DNA of 64,000 bases, taken from the NCBI GenBank assembly GCA_030248195.1, contig JASAND010020705.1:41922-105921 (forward strand). The letters run 5' to 3'. The notes under the pieces are model-generated. The model was not told where the DNA came from, ran no database searches, and saw nothing but the letters and a program-made list of their open reading frames with translations. Position 1 is the stretch's first letter; each line of letters opens with the position of its first letter. Shown here piece by piece: positions 37,201 through 41,175 of this stretch. This DNA is from Trissonchulus latispiculum (Eukaryota > Nematoda > Enoplea > Enoplida > Ironidae). A program made the position numbers and the translations under genes.

Positions 37201-39879
37201 TTTTTAAATTTTACCAAGAATTTCAATATAGCACTTGAAATTAAACCTTAATTTTGGAAATTGTATTTAGACTGCAATTTTGGCTAAGTTTTTGTGTAAA
37301 TGGTAGACGATTTGATATCTATTTTATAGTACATTTTTAACAGCAGTTTCTAGTCAATGTTTTAAGTTTTAAGGTGTATATATTCGATGTTAACTCTTCC
37401 TCAAGGTTGACAAGGGTTAAACATTAAAAATTTAATGATTTACGGCAACTCGTCGAGCTTCACTATTGCCTCTGCATTTTTTGTGTGCTAAACTTAAACC
37501 GAAGCATACCAGCTAAGCAAGGCGTAACTCCAGGTTAGGGGTTAAGCTGAGCAATAGTATCTCTGGACGCTGAGATACAGTTCTTGATTAATAGTAATTG
37601 GCTAGTTCTACCGAAAGAAAGAATGATTTTGACGGCTTATTGAAATGTTTTCATATTTCATATTTTACTAAAATTTCCCCATCTTCTGGAGGCTCCGACC
37701 CCAGACCCCCGCGTCTCTCTTCAATATTACGTTTTATATACTTGTAAACACACATTTATATACACATGCTTCGACTTTAGAAAAATAGTTATAACTTGGT
37801 TAATACTATGCCTTAAATGTTAAAAATGTGTTTAAATACACCCAAAATATTAAAGTTCATTAGTTATCTTTAAAAAAACTAAAAAATACTAATTTCGCAA
37901 TTTTTTGCGAAATTCCGCAAAATATTTTGCAGGACTGAGTAAAAGTTCGCAAAAAGTTTCGACGAAAAAACACAGACCACGCAGGTGTGATAAGTCTTGC
38001 CGAGGGTTATTCTTCTTGGTTTCGTCAGAAGTTACCTACAACCCTAACAATTTATCCAAGTGAAATTTTTCGAAATTTCATAATTTTTGGACACTGTGAA
38101 CGTGAGTTACACGTGAAAATTTAAACAAACACCAAGAAAAATGACCCTCGGAATAGTGCGAAAAACGTTTCTGTGAATAGTTTTCCAATTGACTGAGACA
38201 GTTTGGAGAAATCCGAGTTTAAAACAGACTGCAGTTTTTGAAAAATCGGTTTTTTAGCCACAAATTTAGCTAGACTCAAGTAATCAAGCTCATTTTGCAT
38301 AATTATATGTCAGGGCTGTTGCGCGGCCTTCCTCAGAAAAAAGGAATAAAAAAAGGAATTTTGAAACAGAAAAAAGGAAAAAAGGAATTTTCCCAATGAA
38401 AACTGGTAAAAATAACAAACTTTAAAGGCTATTCTTGCTACTACGCTAACGCATTAATATTATTTTGCTTTAAAAATTTATTCTGATCGGATAGATTCGA
38501 CGAAGCCGAGCGATTTTTTATATTGACATCTGAAAATGGCTCCTGAAATCTGTATATAAGTGCCTCCTGTAAACATGTATGCATATATACACACAGACTT
38601 ATATATAGTAGGCAGGGACTAGACAATGGTGGACTTTTTAGATTTTACGATGAGCTGGAAATTTTCAGATTTTTATGATAAGTTGGAATTTGGAAAAATT
38701 AAGTGCTGGAAAATGTTCAAAAATTCCAAAATTTTTTTATAAATAAATGGTCCAGATTCAAGTAACGGAATGCCTGGCACTTCAAAGCAATACTCATTAA
38801 CACGAACCTCCTATCAAATTCCGCACTGTTATATAATACATTTCACTTTTTTAAACTGTACATATAAATAAGCTCGCATTCATAAAGAAAACAACCTGTC
38901 ATAATAAACCGTTTTTAATTTGAATATACCGTTGTCGAATGTTGTAATCACATCTTGCAGCAACTGACAAAAATCTGGAAATTTGGAAATCAGCTGATTT
39001 TTGACCTGATCTGATCTGAGCTGATCTCATTTATTTATCAATTGGAATTTCTAAGATAGAAAAACTGCTCCAAAACTAAAGTTATGCTGTTTGACGAGCT
39101 CTTTCGACTGAATACGGTTTTGGAATTTCAGGCAACTCTATGAAACTTACACGGCAAAAATAAAAATTTTTCAAATTTTCAGCCAAAGACTCCGGGATTG
39201 TTTCTAATGTGTTCAGGAACACCGAAGTAGTGTGATCTGAAGGTTTCAGATGTTTTTGATCACTTTCGCCAAAGTTATCACCCCAAATAGAAATATGAGA
39301 AACAATACCACCACCTTAAGGCGTTCAACTAAGGATCCAATAGTCCGGTGGGAAGGTAACAGAAGTCTGTGATCTGACGTAAAGCCTGTTGAAGGGCTGC
39401 ACCCCTCCTACCACAGATTTAGTCTACATTTGAGTTGTCACTCCTGGCTTTGGGTTCAGAATTCAAAGATAAGCACCGGCACTCTATAACCTTCTGTAGG
39501 CTGGAGTTCTGTCCAGGGGTCAGTTTACCTTACCTTTACCTTGTAACCATTGAACTTTGAAAACTCAGCACATCAAATCAAGGCAGATTTCTATTTTGAG
39601 CCCGCATCGAGACAATTAAGCAATTACTAGCAATAAAAGCAGAAAATTGTACATCAATTAACAAGTCCCCCCAGTAAAATACCCAAAGCTAAATACACAA
39701 AAAATATAGAATATCGAAGATAGTATGGTAACTGTGGGGAAAGTATAACCAGTTTCAAACCTTTATTACAGCATGCTTGCGACTGACTGTAGAATGATTG
39801 ACTGTAATCGAATAGGAATGCTCGCAACACCGTCCGATATGTAATTCAGCACCATTCAAAATTACTGTTCTTGAAGATT
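1548..39879 (-). CDS. NBN: Nibrin (NBS1), multi-exon gene, 5' end missing
   Basis: Nibrin is the FHA/BRCT regulatory subunit of the MRE11-RAD50-NBS1 complex, acting in the nucleus at DNA double-strand breaks. I assembled it from exons joined by GT-AG sites and matching phase: 39879-39761, 36807-36597, 9752-9669 (doubtful junction), 9609-9503, 7619-7502, 7372-7197, 6713-6616, 3109-2995, 2042-1850, 1697-1548. Order along the protein is FHA (IGR, SRKHAVI, GTFVNG), tandem BRCT, a linker with a GLFVPDTYE stretch like the human TYVADTESE site, then NFKKFKK, the MRE11-binding motif. The exons found give about 457 residues against 754 in human, mostly from a shorter linker and tail. The first exon and one short BRCT1 segment were not found. 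Introns are very large because Gypsy-1, hAT elements and a plus-strand TMED gene sit inside them. Assignment to nibrin rests on my recall of the human protein's order and motifs. Confidence 0.85.
1850..2042 (-). CDS. NBN: Nibrin exon: disordered linker
   Basis: Acceptor tttttgcactgcag and donor ACCAAG|GTATTC bound 193 nt (phase 2 in, 0 out). The product is rich in Ser, Pro, Glu and Val (DDVVPESPIPCEPSEPATVV, then STWLTKSDNM). No domain is recognisable; it is placed in the gene by phase on both sides and by position. Confidence 0.65.
2995..3109 (-). CDS. NBN: Nibrin exon: linker with VADTE-like site
   Basis: Acceptor ctaatttcag and donor GAGAA|GTACGT bound 115 nt (phase 1 in, 2 out), matching both neighbours. 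The product has SGGLFVPDTYEGVVEE, resembling human NTTTYVADTESEQAD. The rest of the linker is acidic and low in hydrophobic residues, as expected for the disordered middle of nibrin. Confidence 0.75.
3817..4187 (-). mobile_element. tRNA-Ser-derived SINE, full length
   Basis: Read on the minus strand it begins with a tRNA-Ser-like head (A box GGCCGAGTGGTTAAGG, B box GGTTCGAATCC), has a body of about 250 bases and ends in CTTTACC repeats. It is flanked by a perfect 13-bp target-site duplication, CGAACATAATGTA, at 3804-3816 and 4188-4200. It lies in a nibrin intron. Confidence 0.9.
4359..4533 (+). CDS. Possible first coding exon of a secreted protein
   Basis: An acceptor-like ttttatgttctag precedes ATG at 4359. 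The first 24 residues form a good signal peptide (MFLISQRVILSLVILLINPS), followed by an Asn/Pro/Asp/Ser-rich stretch. A donor-like CAGTACG|GTAGGC ends it at 4533. Downstream exons were not found; repeat-derived sequence with C/G runs follows. It would be nested antisense in a nibrin intron. I do not recognise the protein and it may be spurious. Confidence 0.3.
4700..5085 (+). repeat. Repeat with paired GGGG...CCCC hairpins
   Basis: Two similar hairpin words occur at 4741-4771 (gggggtccgggggcggagcccccc) and 5042-5073 (ggggtctggggggcgcagcccccc), each followed by a 'gaggaaattt' or 'tagaaatttt' tail. A related word occurs at 22105-22140. The upstream stretch 4545-4640 resembles 21880-21945. This looks like a transposon remnant; ends were not determined. 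Confidence 0.45.
5414..5565 (+). repeat. Eight-copy 17-bp tandem array with variable spacers
   Basis: Eight copies of AGTCTCACTGAGGCACA occur in direct orientation. Positions 9-10 alternate between TG, CC and TC, and one copy has TCTCGC. Spacers between copies are 0-5 bases. No CRISPR-like equal spacers and no ORF. It directly follows a G/C-run tract. Confidence 0.85.
6616..6713 (-). CDS. NBN: Nibrin exon: end of BRCT2
   Basis: Acceptor ttatttc...tgtctag and donor GACG|GTGAGT bound 98 nt (phase 2 in, 1 out). LIGETEISLAILFASVEKYC corresponds to human [20 protein letters not shown], a strongly nibrin-specific stretch. An opposite-strand ORF of 118 codons at 6344-6700 overlaps it and is taken as a shadow. 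Confidence 0.85.
7197..7372 (-). CDS. NBN: Nibrin exon: BRCT2 core
   Basis: Acceptor gttgtttcag and donor CCCAG|GTGAGG bound 176 nt (phase 0 in, 2 out). RSKFERVIRMAGGTTKLVAP corresponds to the human KKLSSAVVFGGGEARLI segment, with the Gly-Gly turn typical of BRCT folds; VVMVDDTPDLG...EALALLPR follows as the C-terminal helix region. Confidence 0.85.
7502..7619 (-). CDS. NBN: Nibrin exon: inter-BRCT linker and BRCT2 start
   Basis: Acceptor gatgattatag and donor GGTCAG|GTATAC bound 118 nt (phase 2 in, 0 out). It encodes YCPPLKEPNID...ERQTVFRNKMFCFF, matching human FYPPLDEPSIG...ERKQIFKGKTFIFL. An upstream in-frame AG exists, but this acceptor is the one that keeps both phase and alignment. Confidence 0.85.
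7960..9425. mobile_element. hAT-like non-autonomous element, AAAAGGAA arms
   Basis: Ends are CAGGGCTGTTGCG and, on the other strand, CAGGCCTGTTGCG, flanked by the 7-bp duplication GTGACTG (7953-7959 and 9426-9432). Both subterminal regions are runs of AAAAAGGAA words. The interior holds a G/C-run block (8385-8640) and A/T-rich sequence, without a recognisable transposase. It sits in the nibrin intron between exons 9503-9609 and 7502-7619. A truncated relative begins at 38311. Confidence 0.85.
9503..9609 (-). CDS. NBN: Nibrin exon: BRCT1
   Basis: Acceptor aatttgtttag and donor GCCAA|GTAATT bound 107 nt (phase 0 in, 2 out). The product AICSLIAGIPFTTVGYF lines up with human ICALICGRPIVKPEYF. 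The phase-2 end joins exactly to the exon starting at 7619. The 1.9 kb intron that follows contains the hAT-like element 7960-9425. Confidence 0.85.
9669..9752 (-). CDS. NBN: Nibrin exon candidate: start of BRCT1
   Basis: After the acceptor gtgaaacag the frame reads SVNCPHNVIISY then VNKIMYK, matching human nibrin ECTHLVMVSVKVTIKT just before the ICALICG segment that the next exon encodes. The expected junction falls after TACAAG, but the only nearby GT (9668-9667) leaves the frame one base off relative to the next exon, and the phase does not join directly to the FHA exon. Either a small exon and a junction are missed, or there is a one-base lesion or error. Confidence 0.5.
9865..12223 (+). 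CDS. p24/TMED-family cargo receptor with glutamine-rich insert
   Basis: Four exons, 9865-10821, 11024-11208, 11770-11923, 12059-12223, all GT-AG with matching phases, encode 486 residues. Residues 1-20 are a signal peptide. About 270 residues rich in Gln, with several runs of pure Q, precede a GOLD domain (LTFTLPRRTTTCFTEDF..., then ITSPHGVVL and GTFSFCYHN). A coiled-coil stretch (ICETIYQNSEQIQKYQMTYR), a transmembrane helix (MTSITMIVLGLGQTFLL) and a cytosolic tail starting KKLFNND complete the p24 plan. p24 proteins sort cargo between ER and Golgi. Usual family length is about 200 residues; the extra length is the luminal polyQ part. The tail of about 33 residues is also longer than usual and does not end in a KK motif. 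It is nested antisense in a nibrin intron. Confidence 0.9.
12264..12269 (+). terminator. Polyadenylation signal of the TMED gene
   Basis: AATAAA lies 41 bases after the TGA stop at 12221-12223, at the expected distance for a short 3' UTR. Confidence 0.6.
12530..12668 (-). mobile_element. SINE fragment (tRNA-Ser-derived family), body only
   Basis: Sequence such as 'gacccctggagaatgtcg' and 'cagaatgatgactgcatccgtag' matches, with divergence, the body of the SINE at 3817-4187. The tRNA-like head is missing. It is an older 5'-truncated copy. Confidence 0.6.
12878..13325. mobile_element. MITE with GGTGGTGATTCC inverted ends
   Basis: GGTGGTGATTCCTTTTGG at 12878 and its near-complement CCAAAGGGAATCACCACC ending at 13325 bound 448 bases containing an AT dinucleotide run (about 12953-12974). 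A one-ended relative starts at 57097 and another end, CACCACCTTAAG, lies at 39309-39320. The 72- and 64-codon ORFs inside two copies are similar because the repeats are, not because of coding constraint that I can show. Confidence 0.75.
13377..14009 (+). repeat. Gypsy-1 5' LTR
   Basis: 633 bases, TG...CA ends. A TATA-box-like TATATAAG occurs at about 13582 and is shared by the 3' LTR. Its end (ATATACACATATCTTCACA) is the uninterrupted version of the site that carries the MITE in the 3' LTR. Confidence 0.9.
14015..14026 (+). promoter_or_regulatory. Gypsy-1 primer-binding site
   Basis: TGGCGACCGTGA begins five bases after the 5' LTR. From memory this resembles the tRNA-Arg-type primer site of mdg1/412-like gypsy elements; the tRNA identity is inferred. 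Confidence 0.6.
14038..17018 (+). pseudogene. gag: Gypsy-1 gag, frameshifted and interrupted
   Basis: Gag is the nucleocapsid precursor that packages element RNA. Reading frames run 14038-14469, then a second frame to about 15.6 kb, then back to the first frame, so two compensating frameshifts are present. The N-terminal half is rich in Pro, Ser and Gly. At 15.9-16.5 kb lies a structured part (LPQFESAVETYQIPKDQWPR, ...AFVNRLQRPGEHIRKCI) typical of gypsy capsid. A CCHC zinc knuckle, CFHCGRRGHDPNNC, is at 16630-16671. An in-frame TGA at 16123-16125 interrupts the capsid region. A MITE begins at 17019; discounting it recovers the same frame downstream. Confidence 0.8.
17019..17381. mobile_element. 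hAT-like MITE with GGTCTC-repeat arms, inside gag
   Basis: Inverted ends CAGGGTTGGG...CCCAACCCTG enclose 363 bases. Both arms are GGTCTC/TCTCGG tandem runs, around an A/T-rich core of about 170 bases. The 7-bp duplication CGCTGGC flanks it (17012-17018, 17382-17388). Element plus one target copy is 370 bases, exactly the shift between the gag frames on either side. Confidence 0.9.
17389..19162 (+). pseudogene. Gypsy-1 gag C-terminus and aspartic protease
   Basis: After the MITE the frame continues to TAA at 19162. The retropepsin-type protease is at 18100-18450: MAIVDSGASISII holds the catalytic DSG triad, and ILLGTDFLKAY is the conserved C-terminal flap-partner motif. Upstream is a linker rich in Pro, Ser and Glu. 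Near 19.0 kb a 28-base unit with the sense QKEGVALSLP repeats two to three times. The frame is lost after 19162 and reappears only in pieces (19218-19448, 19445-19969) before RT, so the link to pol is broken in this copy. Confidence 0.8.
19970..20287 (+). pseudogene. pol: Gypsy-1 reverse transcriptase, N-terminal part
   Basis: From about 20010 the frame encodes IDYHYIEIEPGKRPIKARAY, then LIQPSRSPWASPIILVAKKD and WRLCVDYRKLN, RT motifs 1 and 2 of gypsy elements. The stretch is cut at 20288 by a hAT-like element; the FSKLDLASGFH motif resumes after 22603. Confidence 0.85.
20288..22603. mobile_element. hAT-like element with AAAGTAGGAA arms, inside RT
   Basis: Ends are CAGGCCTCGCACGC and, on the other strand, CAGTGGTCGCACGC. 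Both arms are runs of AAAAAGTAGGAA in the same orientation (20315-20405 and 22500-22590). The interior holds a palindrome centred near 20.80 kb (20520-21050), a block with paired AGGCC words (21080-21510) and an AT dinucleotide tract (22222-22298). No transposase is visible. Flanks GAGCATG and GCATTGA do not match cleanly, so the duplication has decayed or ends are off by a few bases; a 2323-base insert restores the RT frame. Confidence 0.8.
22604..25049 (+). CDS. pol: Gypsy-1 pol: RT, RNaseH, integrase
   Basis: One open frame of about 800 codons copies and integrates the element. RT shows FSKLDLASGFHQI, MPFGLCNAPSTFQR and the catalytic YIDD box (about 22804). RNaseH follows with LATDACHYGIGAVLQQ and TDHQALEYMF. 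Integrase has an H/C-rich N-terminal finger, a D,D-35-E core (MDVMH, LTDRGTPF, then NGACERLNGTL) and a C-terminal GPF module (FEGPFRVLKV). The stop is at 25047-25049. Domain order RT-RNaseH-IN defines Ty3/gypsy. The RT part is severed from its N-terminus by the hAT-like insert. Confidence 0.92.
25564..29176 (+). mobile_element. Non-LTR retrotransposon (LINE) nested in Gypsy-1
   Basis: The ORF at 26068-29136 is flanked by a 5' region of about 500 bases and a short 3' UTR ending in repeated CTTAAAGTA/AGTAAGTA words. TATACGTATATAA occurs just before (25550-25563) and just after (29172-29184), a likely 13-bp duplication. TACGTATA is common in this region, so the 5' end is tentative. Confidence 0.75.
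26068..29136 (+). CDS. LINE ORF: apurinic-type endonuclease and reverse transcriptase
   Basis: About 1022 residues. Residues 1-95 are acidic and serine-rich. Residues 95-325 form an exonuclease-endonuclease-phosphatase domain with NIRGI, ALNETF, GDLNSHHADW and the terminal TSDH. RT follows at about 540-830 with DNYRPIALLPV, LDIKAAFDTVWH, GVPQGSILGPLLFLIYINDL and MFADD in the active site, then a C-terminal thumb region. The combination puts it among jockey/CR1/L2-type LINEs; the exact clade needs a tree. No separate gag-like first ORF is seen. The frame is fully open, so this insertion looks young and possibly competent. Confidence 0.92.
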   Translation: MPFFIPWYPCYMENSLNSFLEDSSSTFSGFDDNDIQTTVAVLESLDQGYAIDDTDHPNSSSSSSPFSGFDDDDVAVSEAVLAAMDLADDARELPRVSNITVWFTNIRGIQSNFDSLRHRVACAKEPPDIIALNETFINPKTTPESAYRIHGYVSERRDRTRQGGGNLIYLREGLPATILCHSKTFEYSWIKLRTRQSQHVLAFCYRPPDNRTEIFDALDRDIDAYALQYPGARFSVFGDLNSHHADWIGHSRVTNRAGLKCRSFALVNNLVQIVTAPTRHARNASVLDLFLTDSPDFLFVGCSAPLGTSDHCLVTVKLTDVYELNARPPKLVRSYNNADWLGMRSFLAGRPWSAVVSGSSDNAWSNLAAEILLAIDLFVPLKTISPSRSKGFFDAELFRALKRKQLAWDRWKRTPTSELRDIYKEARNRYNILLRQKKRAHASSVAESISGCRGRKWWNLVNDVLVRNPKSTIGPLEFNNTVLVSPVAKAEALNSSFARKARCPDPDRPVPQIAPEPNHAFNTFRFRPRRVAKILRGLDTTKSPGLDGIPAVVLKLCWRELSKPLSDLFNLSMETGIVPTAWKSAKIIPVYKKGSRTCPDNYRPIALLPVVSKVMESYIAFELNKYLEAHSLLSEDQYGFRKHRSTLHPLLLISQTLSNALDTGNEGRIVALDIKAAFDTVWHKGLLWKLARCGIQGPLLTWLRSYLTDRLQAVWVDGDSSSYQPVLAGVPQGSILGPLLFLIYINDLADDLINPVIMFADDITVYVPFAKSASLVAADLLNADLRHISNWGRTWQINFSPAKCKDMHVRRSKRSANLPPLRLGDDVLEQVDAINLLGATITSDLKWTEHILNKAETGAKLMGMLRRSVGWLFEPARAHVYKSAIRPAVEYVGCLWTNAPRYALDAVDCLDRKASRLAPESALDSMSHRRRVAGLSVYHQLVTGTAPARCAALLPPLRPRGRHFRTGHEQARVVPRSNTNHHLNSFIPFATRLWNSLPGDIVLEMDPTTFRRRIHRHLLNNN
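29567..31012 (+). CDS. Gypsy-1 accessory ORF3, function unknown
   Basis: 481 residues with no family that I recognise. ATG at 29567 follows a T-rich leader with an acceptor-like ttgtttatttcag near 29290. Residues 1-60 are acidic. Residues 70-260 are rich in aromatic and Leu residues (YLIPLYVLFFQYPSWHYFQY) but lack a clean signal peptide or classic membrane helices. Residues 270-400 are globular-looking with WSPVDPRGPYPWVR. A Lys/Ser-rich basic tail (KEGKSGVSKSGKGKTATSRS) suggests nucleic-acid binding. It lies inside Gypsy-1 downstream of integrase, where some gypsy elements carry env, but it does not look like an envelope protein. The long intact frame in an otherwise damaged element is notable. 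Confidence 0.7.
   Translation: MSHKFSKADKQVLHKSALTVRMNIAVTGGNLREVDLPAGASPAQSPTDEESDTCVQSEVFDGKAIQYCSREFLVKHLSDKPPAFFAFRDQFDQAQYATYIRQISQKTNFPPSLAKASIVVTSIAQLIRFVPLWVRAAETAGFMAWELEGTSARDFWGFPAQSTLPLLQIAVPLPVKLQRFRTEIDQVHPMNLKTDPISLGIYLIPLYVLFFQYPSWHYFQYLLAPLFYNTSYPLLGLNPLANVRRLLGALGIDARHSATDIAHLGRYVNIRAEDRVLKPWSPVDPRGPYPWVRAGRALPPPQNSRVDIPLFWYQENILQYSGDLCKAVPTRGFQPFPTPPELIYGAAKVRDVILIVQKYIHFDQAFGFSDFRNLRESRVLSTMSKPLTMKSLHKCFDKLEQGPKEGKSGVSKSGKGKTATSRSALKSKGAFDPPIPSPGAYPLSSLPDPSRVSGATESTVWKPVIVSLAERSSLQSIPSHD
31013..32403 (+). pseudogene. Gypsy-1 accessory ORF4, split by a retroposon
   Basis: Its ATG overlaps the ORF3 stop as TGAATG. The frame runs to 31204, is interrupted by a 398-bp retroposon plus 12-bp duplication, and continues to TGA at 32401-32403; the 410-base difference keeps the frame, giving about 326 codons before the insertion. 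The middle has two copies of GSSQKRSRTPK and related SSQK units, a basic Ser/Arg-rich tract. The C-terminal 90 residues look folded (RQRSNFNDTFWQRLPSVETR...HTIGMGDTTVLALLRVLFP). No known family is recognised. Confidence 0.65.
31205..31602 (-). mobile_element. GAA-tailed short retroposon in ORF4
   Basis: It is the reverse complement of 49482-49873. Its 3' tail reads GAA repeats (TTC repeats on plus). The duplication CCTACGGCTGCT is perfect at 31193-31204 and 31603-31614. Confidence 0.92.
32743..33051 (-). mobile_element. LINE 3'-end fragment
   Basis: On the minus strand an 89-codon frame encodes ARMPNDRLCKSIW...DLNWLRAAYGS...DRAQWRRIVWGHA, the end typical of many LINE ORF2 proteins (GHVxRMPxxR...DRxxWR), followed by a tail of AAGTCAAGT repeats. 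CTTCGCTTA flanks both sides (32734-32742, 33052-33060). It is a 5'-truncated insertion in the Gypsy-1 3' region, unrelated in tail to the LINE at 25.6 kb. Confidence 0.85.
33061..35100 (+). other. Gypsy-1 T-rich 3' region without a supported gene
   Basis: Two kilobases of T-rich sequence. A 226-codon frame at 33851-34531 is strongly hydrophobic throughout, but TTT/CTT/TGT-rich DNA yields such frames by chance and there is no signal peptide, protease cleavage site or heptad pattern of an envelope. A G-run occurs at 34651-34660. Treated as long 3' UTR. Confidence 0.5.
35100..35121 (+). promoter_or_regulatory. Gypsy-1 polypurine tract
   Basis: GGCGGAAAAGAGGGGG lies a few bases before the 3' LTR start at 35122, as expected for the plus-strand primer. 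Confidence 0.75.
35122..36184 (+). repeat. Gypsy-1 3' LTR, carrying a MITE
   Basis: It matches the 5' LTR closely. Without the 402-bp MITE and its 8-bp duplication it is 653 bases, 20 longer than the 5' LTR; this is mostly a 19-20 bp stretch (gggtaacgccctccctcgt) near 35450. Confidence 0.9.
35764..36165. mobile_element. hAT-like MITE with GGGGCC-repeat arms
   Basis: Ends TAGAGATGCACCGG and CCGGTGCATCCCTA, inverted with a mismatch, flanked by the perfect 8-bp duplication ATATACAC (35756-35763, 36166-36173). Arms are GGGGCC repeats, the core is A/T rich. The 5' LTR (13991-14009) gives the empty site. Confidence 0.95.
36597..36807 (-). CDS. NBN: Nibrin exon: second half of FHA domain
   Basis: Acceptor gcctttttag and donor AAAG|GTGAAG bound 211 nt (phase 0 in, phase 1 out). 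The translation includes DVSKLGTFVNGRKL and LLHTGDIIRFGG, the classic FHA C-terminal half with the conserved asparagine; human nibrin has NSKYGTFVNEEKM at this place. Read-through past the donor meets a stop after 15 more codons, which supports the donor. Confidence 0.85.
37075..37165. repeat. GGAACC-repeat arm of a possible hAT-like element
   Basis: TAGTGCTGGGACCGGTTCC at 37071 resembles a hAT terminus and is followed by about ten GGAACC/GGACCGGTTC words up to 37162, then A/T-rich sequence like the cores of the other elements. No opposite end was found. Confidence 0.5.
38311..38930. mobile_element. Truncated copy of the AAAAGGAA-arm hAT-like element
   Basis: Starts CAGGGCTGTTGCGCGGCC, as at 7960, and follows that element for about 430 bases. 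It lacks the G/C-run block of the first copy, resumes at 'ttaacacgaacctcct' and fades near 38.93 kb without the right end. Confidence 0.85.
39309..39541 (+). mobile_element. MITE end joined to tRNA-Ser SINE body
   Basis: CACCACCTTAAG (end of the family at 12878) abuts 'gcgttcaactaaggatcc', a decayed tRNA-Ser SINE head, and the SINE body runs to CTTACCTTTACC near 39540. No clear duplication is left. Confidence 0.65.
39761..39879 (-). CDS. NBN: Nibrin exon: first half of FHA domain
   Basis: Acceptor gatgatttttag and donor AAAG|GTTTGA bound 119 nt starting in phase 1 and ending in phase 0. The product contains GAELHIGR, then ITVNHSTVSRKHAVIK: the GR and SRKH pairs that bind phosphothreonine in FHA domains. 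It joins in frame to the exon at 36807. The preceding exon, which should carry the start codon, was not found upstream; Gypsy-2 begins only about 330 bases away. Confidence 0.8.
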
Positions 39880-40012
39880 CTAAAAATCATCAACATAGAA
39901 CATTAGACTCGGTGCTATGCTGTAATTAACTCAAATTCGTGTAGCTTCTTAATCTTTTCAAGCTCTTTAATTAGATCACAAACTTGCATTTTTTGTGGTG
40001 TAGGGTTGTTCG

Positions 40013-40175
40013 AGTCCGGTAGTGGGGTTGGCCCTGGCGGGGGGGGGGCAAACGGCCCGGCCCCCGTTTTATTTTCGAGGCCGACCCACTACCCGACCTC
40101 CCCAAACCGGGAGGCCGGGCCCAACATGGCCCCGAGGACAGGTGTCGATCACGGCCCCAAACCGGCCCCCGTATC
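40013..40175. repeat. GGCCCGG/GGGG-rich block
   Basis: G/C runs with GGCCCGGCCCCC-like words in both orientations, starting with TTGTTCGAGTCCGG. It looks like another simple-repeat-armed element, but ends are not resolved. Confidence 0.4.
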
Positions 40176-40211
40176 GATTTCATATGGAAAGATGAAATCT
40201 GTCAATGCTAA

Positions 40212-41175
40212 TGTAATGCTAGTAGAAGGCAACCTGACTACTAAGCACTACGGGTGGGTACTGCGCGCTAGGAAACAGCAGACCTGAAGGAGATGTTGTT
40301 CCAGTCGACCTGTAGCAACAACCTCGCCTAACCTCTGGAACAACAGTGACCCTAACTCAGACAGAATTACAAAACAACACCACAAAGTTACGCTCAACCT
40401 AGACTCAGACTGCCAGATTTTTCTATCTACCTAACTGCCTACCGAACAGTAAAAGCTAAAACCTAATCTACAAATATTTGGAGACCATCTTTAATTTTAA
40501 ACCTAACTAAAATACTTTCACAAAATTCTAAGCAAGTTACCAAAATACAAAACCACAGTTATAATTAGAACAGGAACTTGGCAACTTACTAAATTATCAA
40601 CATTCAAATATTCCCATGGAGAAAGAGACCAAAAATACAGGCACAGCAAATAATCTGTCAGAGGGGCTGATCTGGCCGGAACGACCAGATCGGGGGACGG
40701 TTATAAATAGAGTTAGGGGAAATCCAAGCAGTACAAACGCAGACAGTAGAATAGACAGAAACTAGGGATCCTAGACAGATGGGACTGAAGTAAAAGAAAA
40801 CTAAGGGAGAAAACTCGTGTATACCAAAAATACGTATATATAAAACTCCACTAAAACCCAACCGATCCTTATGAAAGAAAAACGTATAACTGACTACTTT
40901 CTGTTCTTGCGTCAGACCACCCCCCTAAGTAACCAATCAGCGCAGAGTATTGATTTTTGAGAGAAGCCTGGAAAGTTCTGATTGGATGGAGGTTCCTATC
41001 TAGTTTTGCTAAACGACAACGCCGCCTAGCGGCTAAATAAAAACACGTTACAAAAAGACTAGTTTAGGGAGAAATCTCACTCACATGAATTTCACACACA
41101 CATTTCTTAACATTTTCAAAAATACACACACAAACATTTATACATCAGTCACACTAAAAATACCCACCCATTACA
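40212..41175 (-). repeat. Gypsy-2 3' LTR
   Basis: Read on plus it starts TGTAATGCTAG and ends CCACCCATTACA. A minus-strand TATA-like TATATATACG lies near 40835. Confidence 0.9.

Noticed and set aside
39900..40000. Minus-strand coding stretch MQVCDLIKELEKIKKL before the FHA exon
   Set aside because: Looks helical, but has no good donor and does not join in phase as nibrin exon 1.
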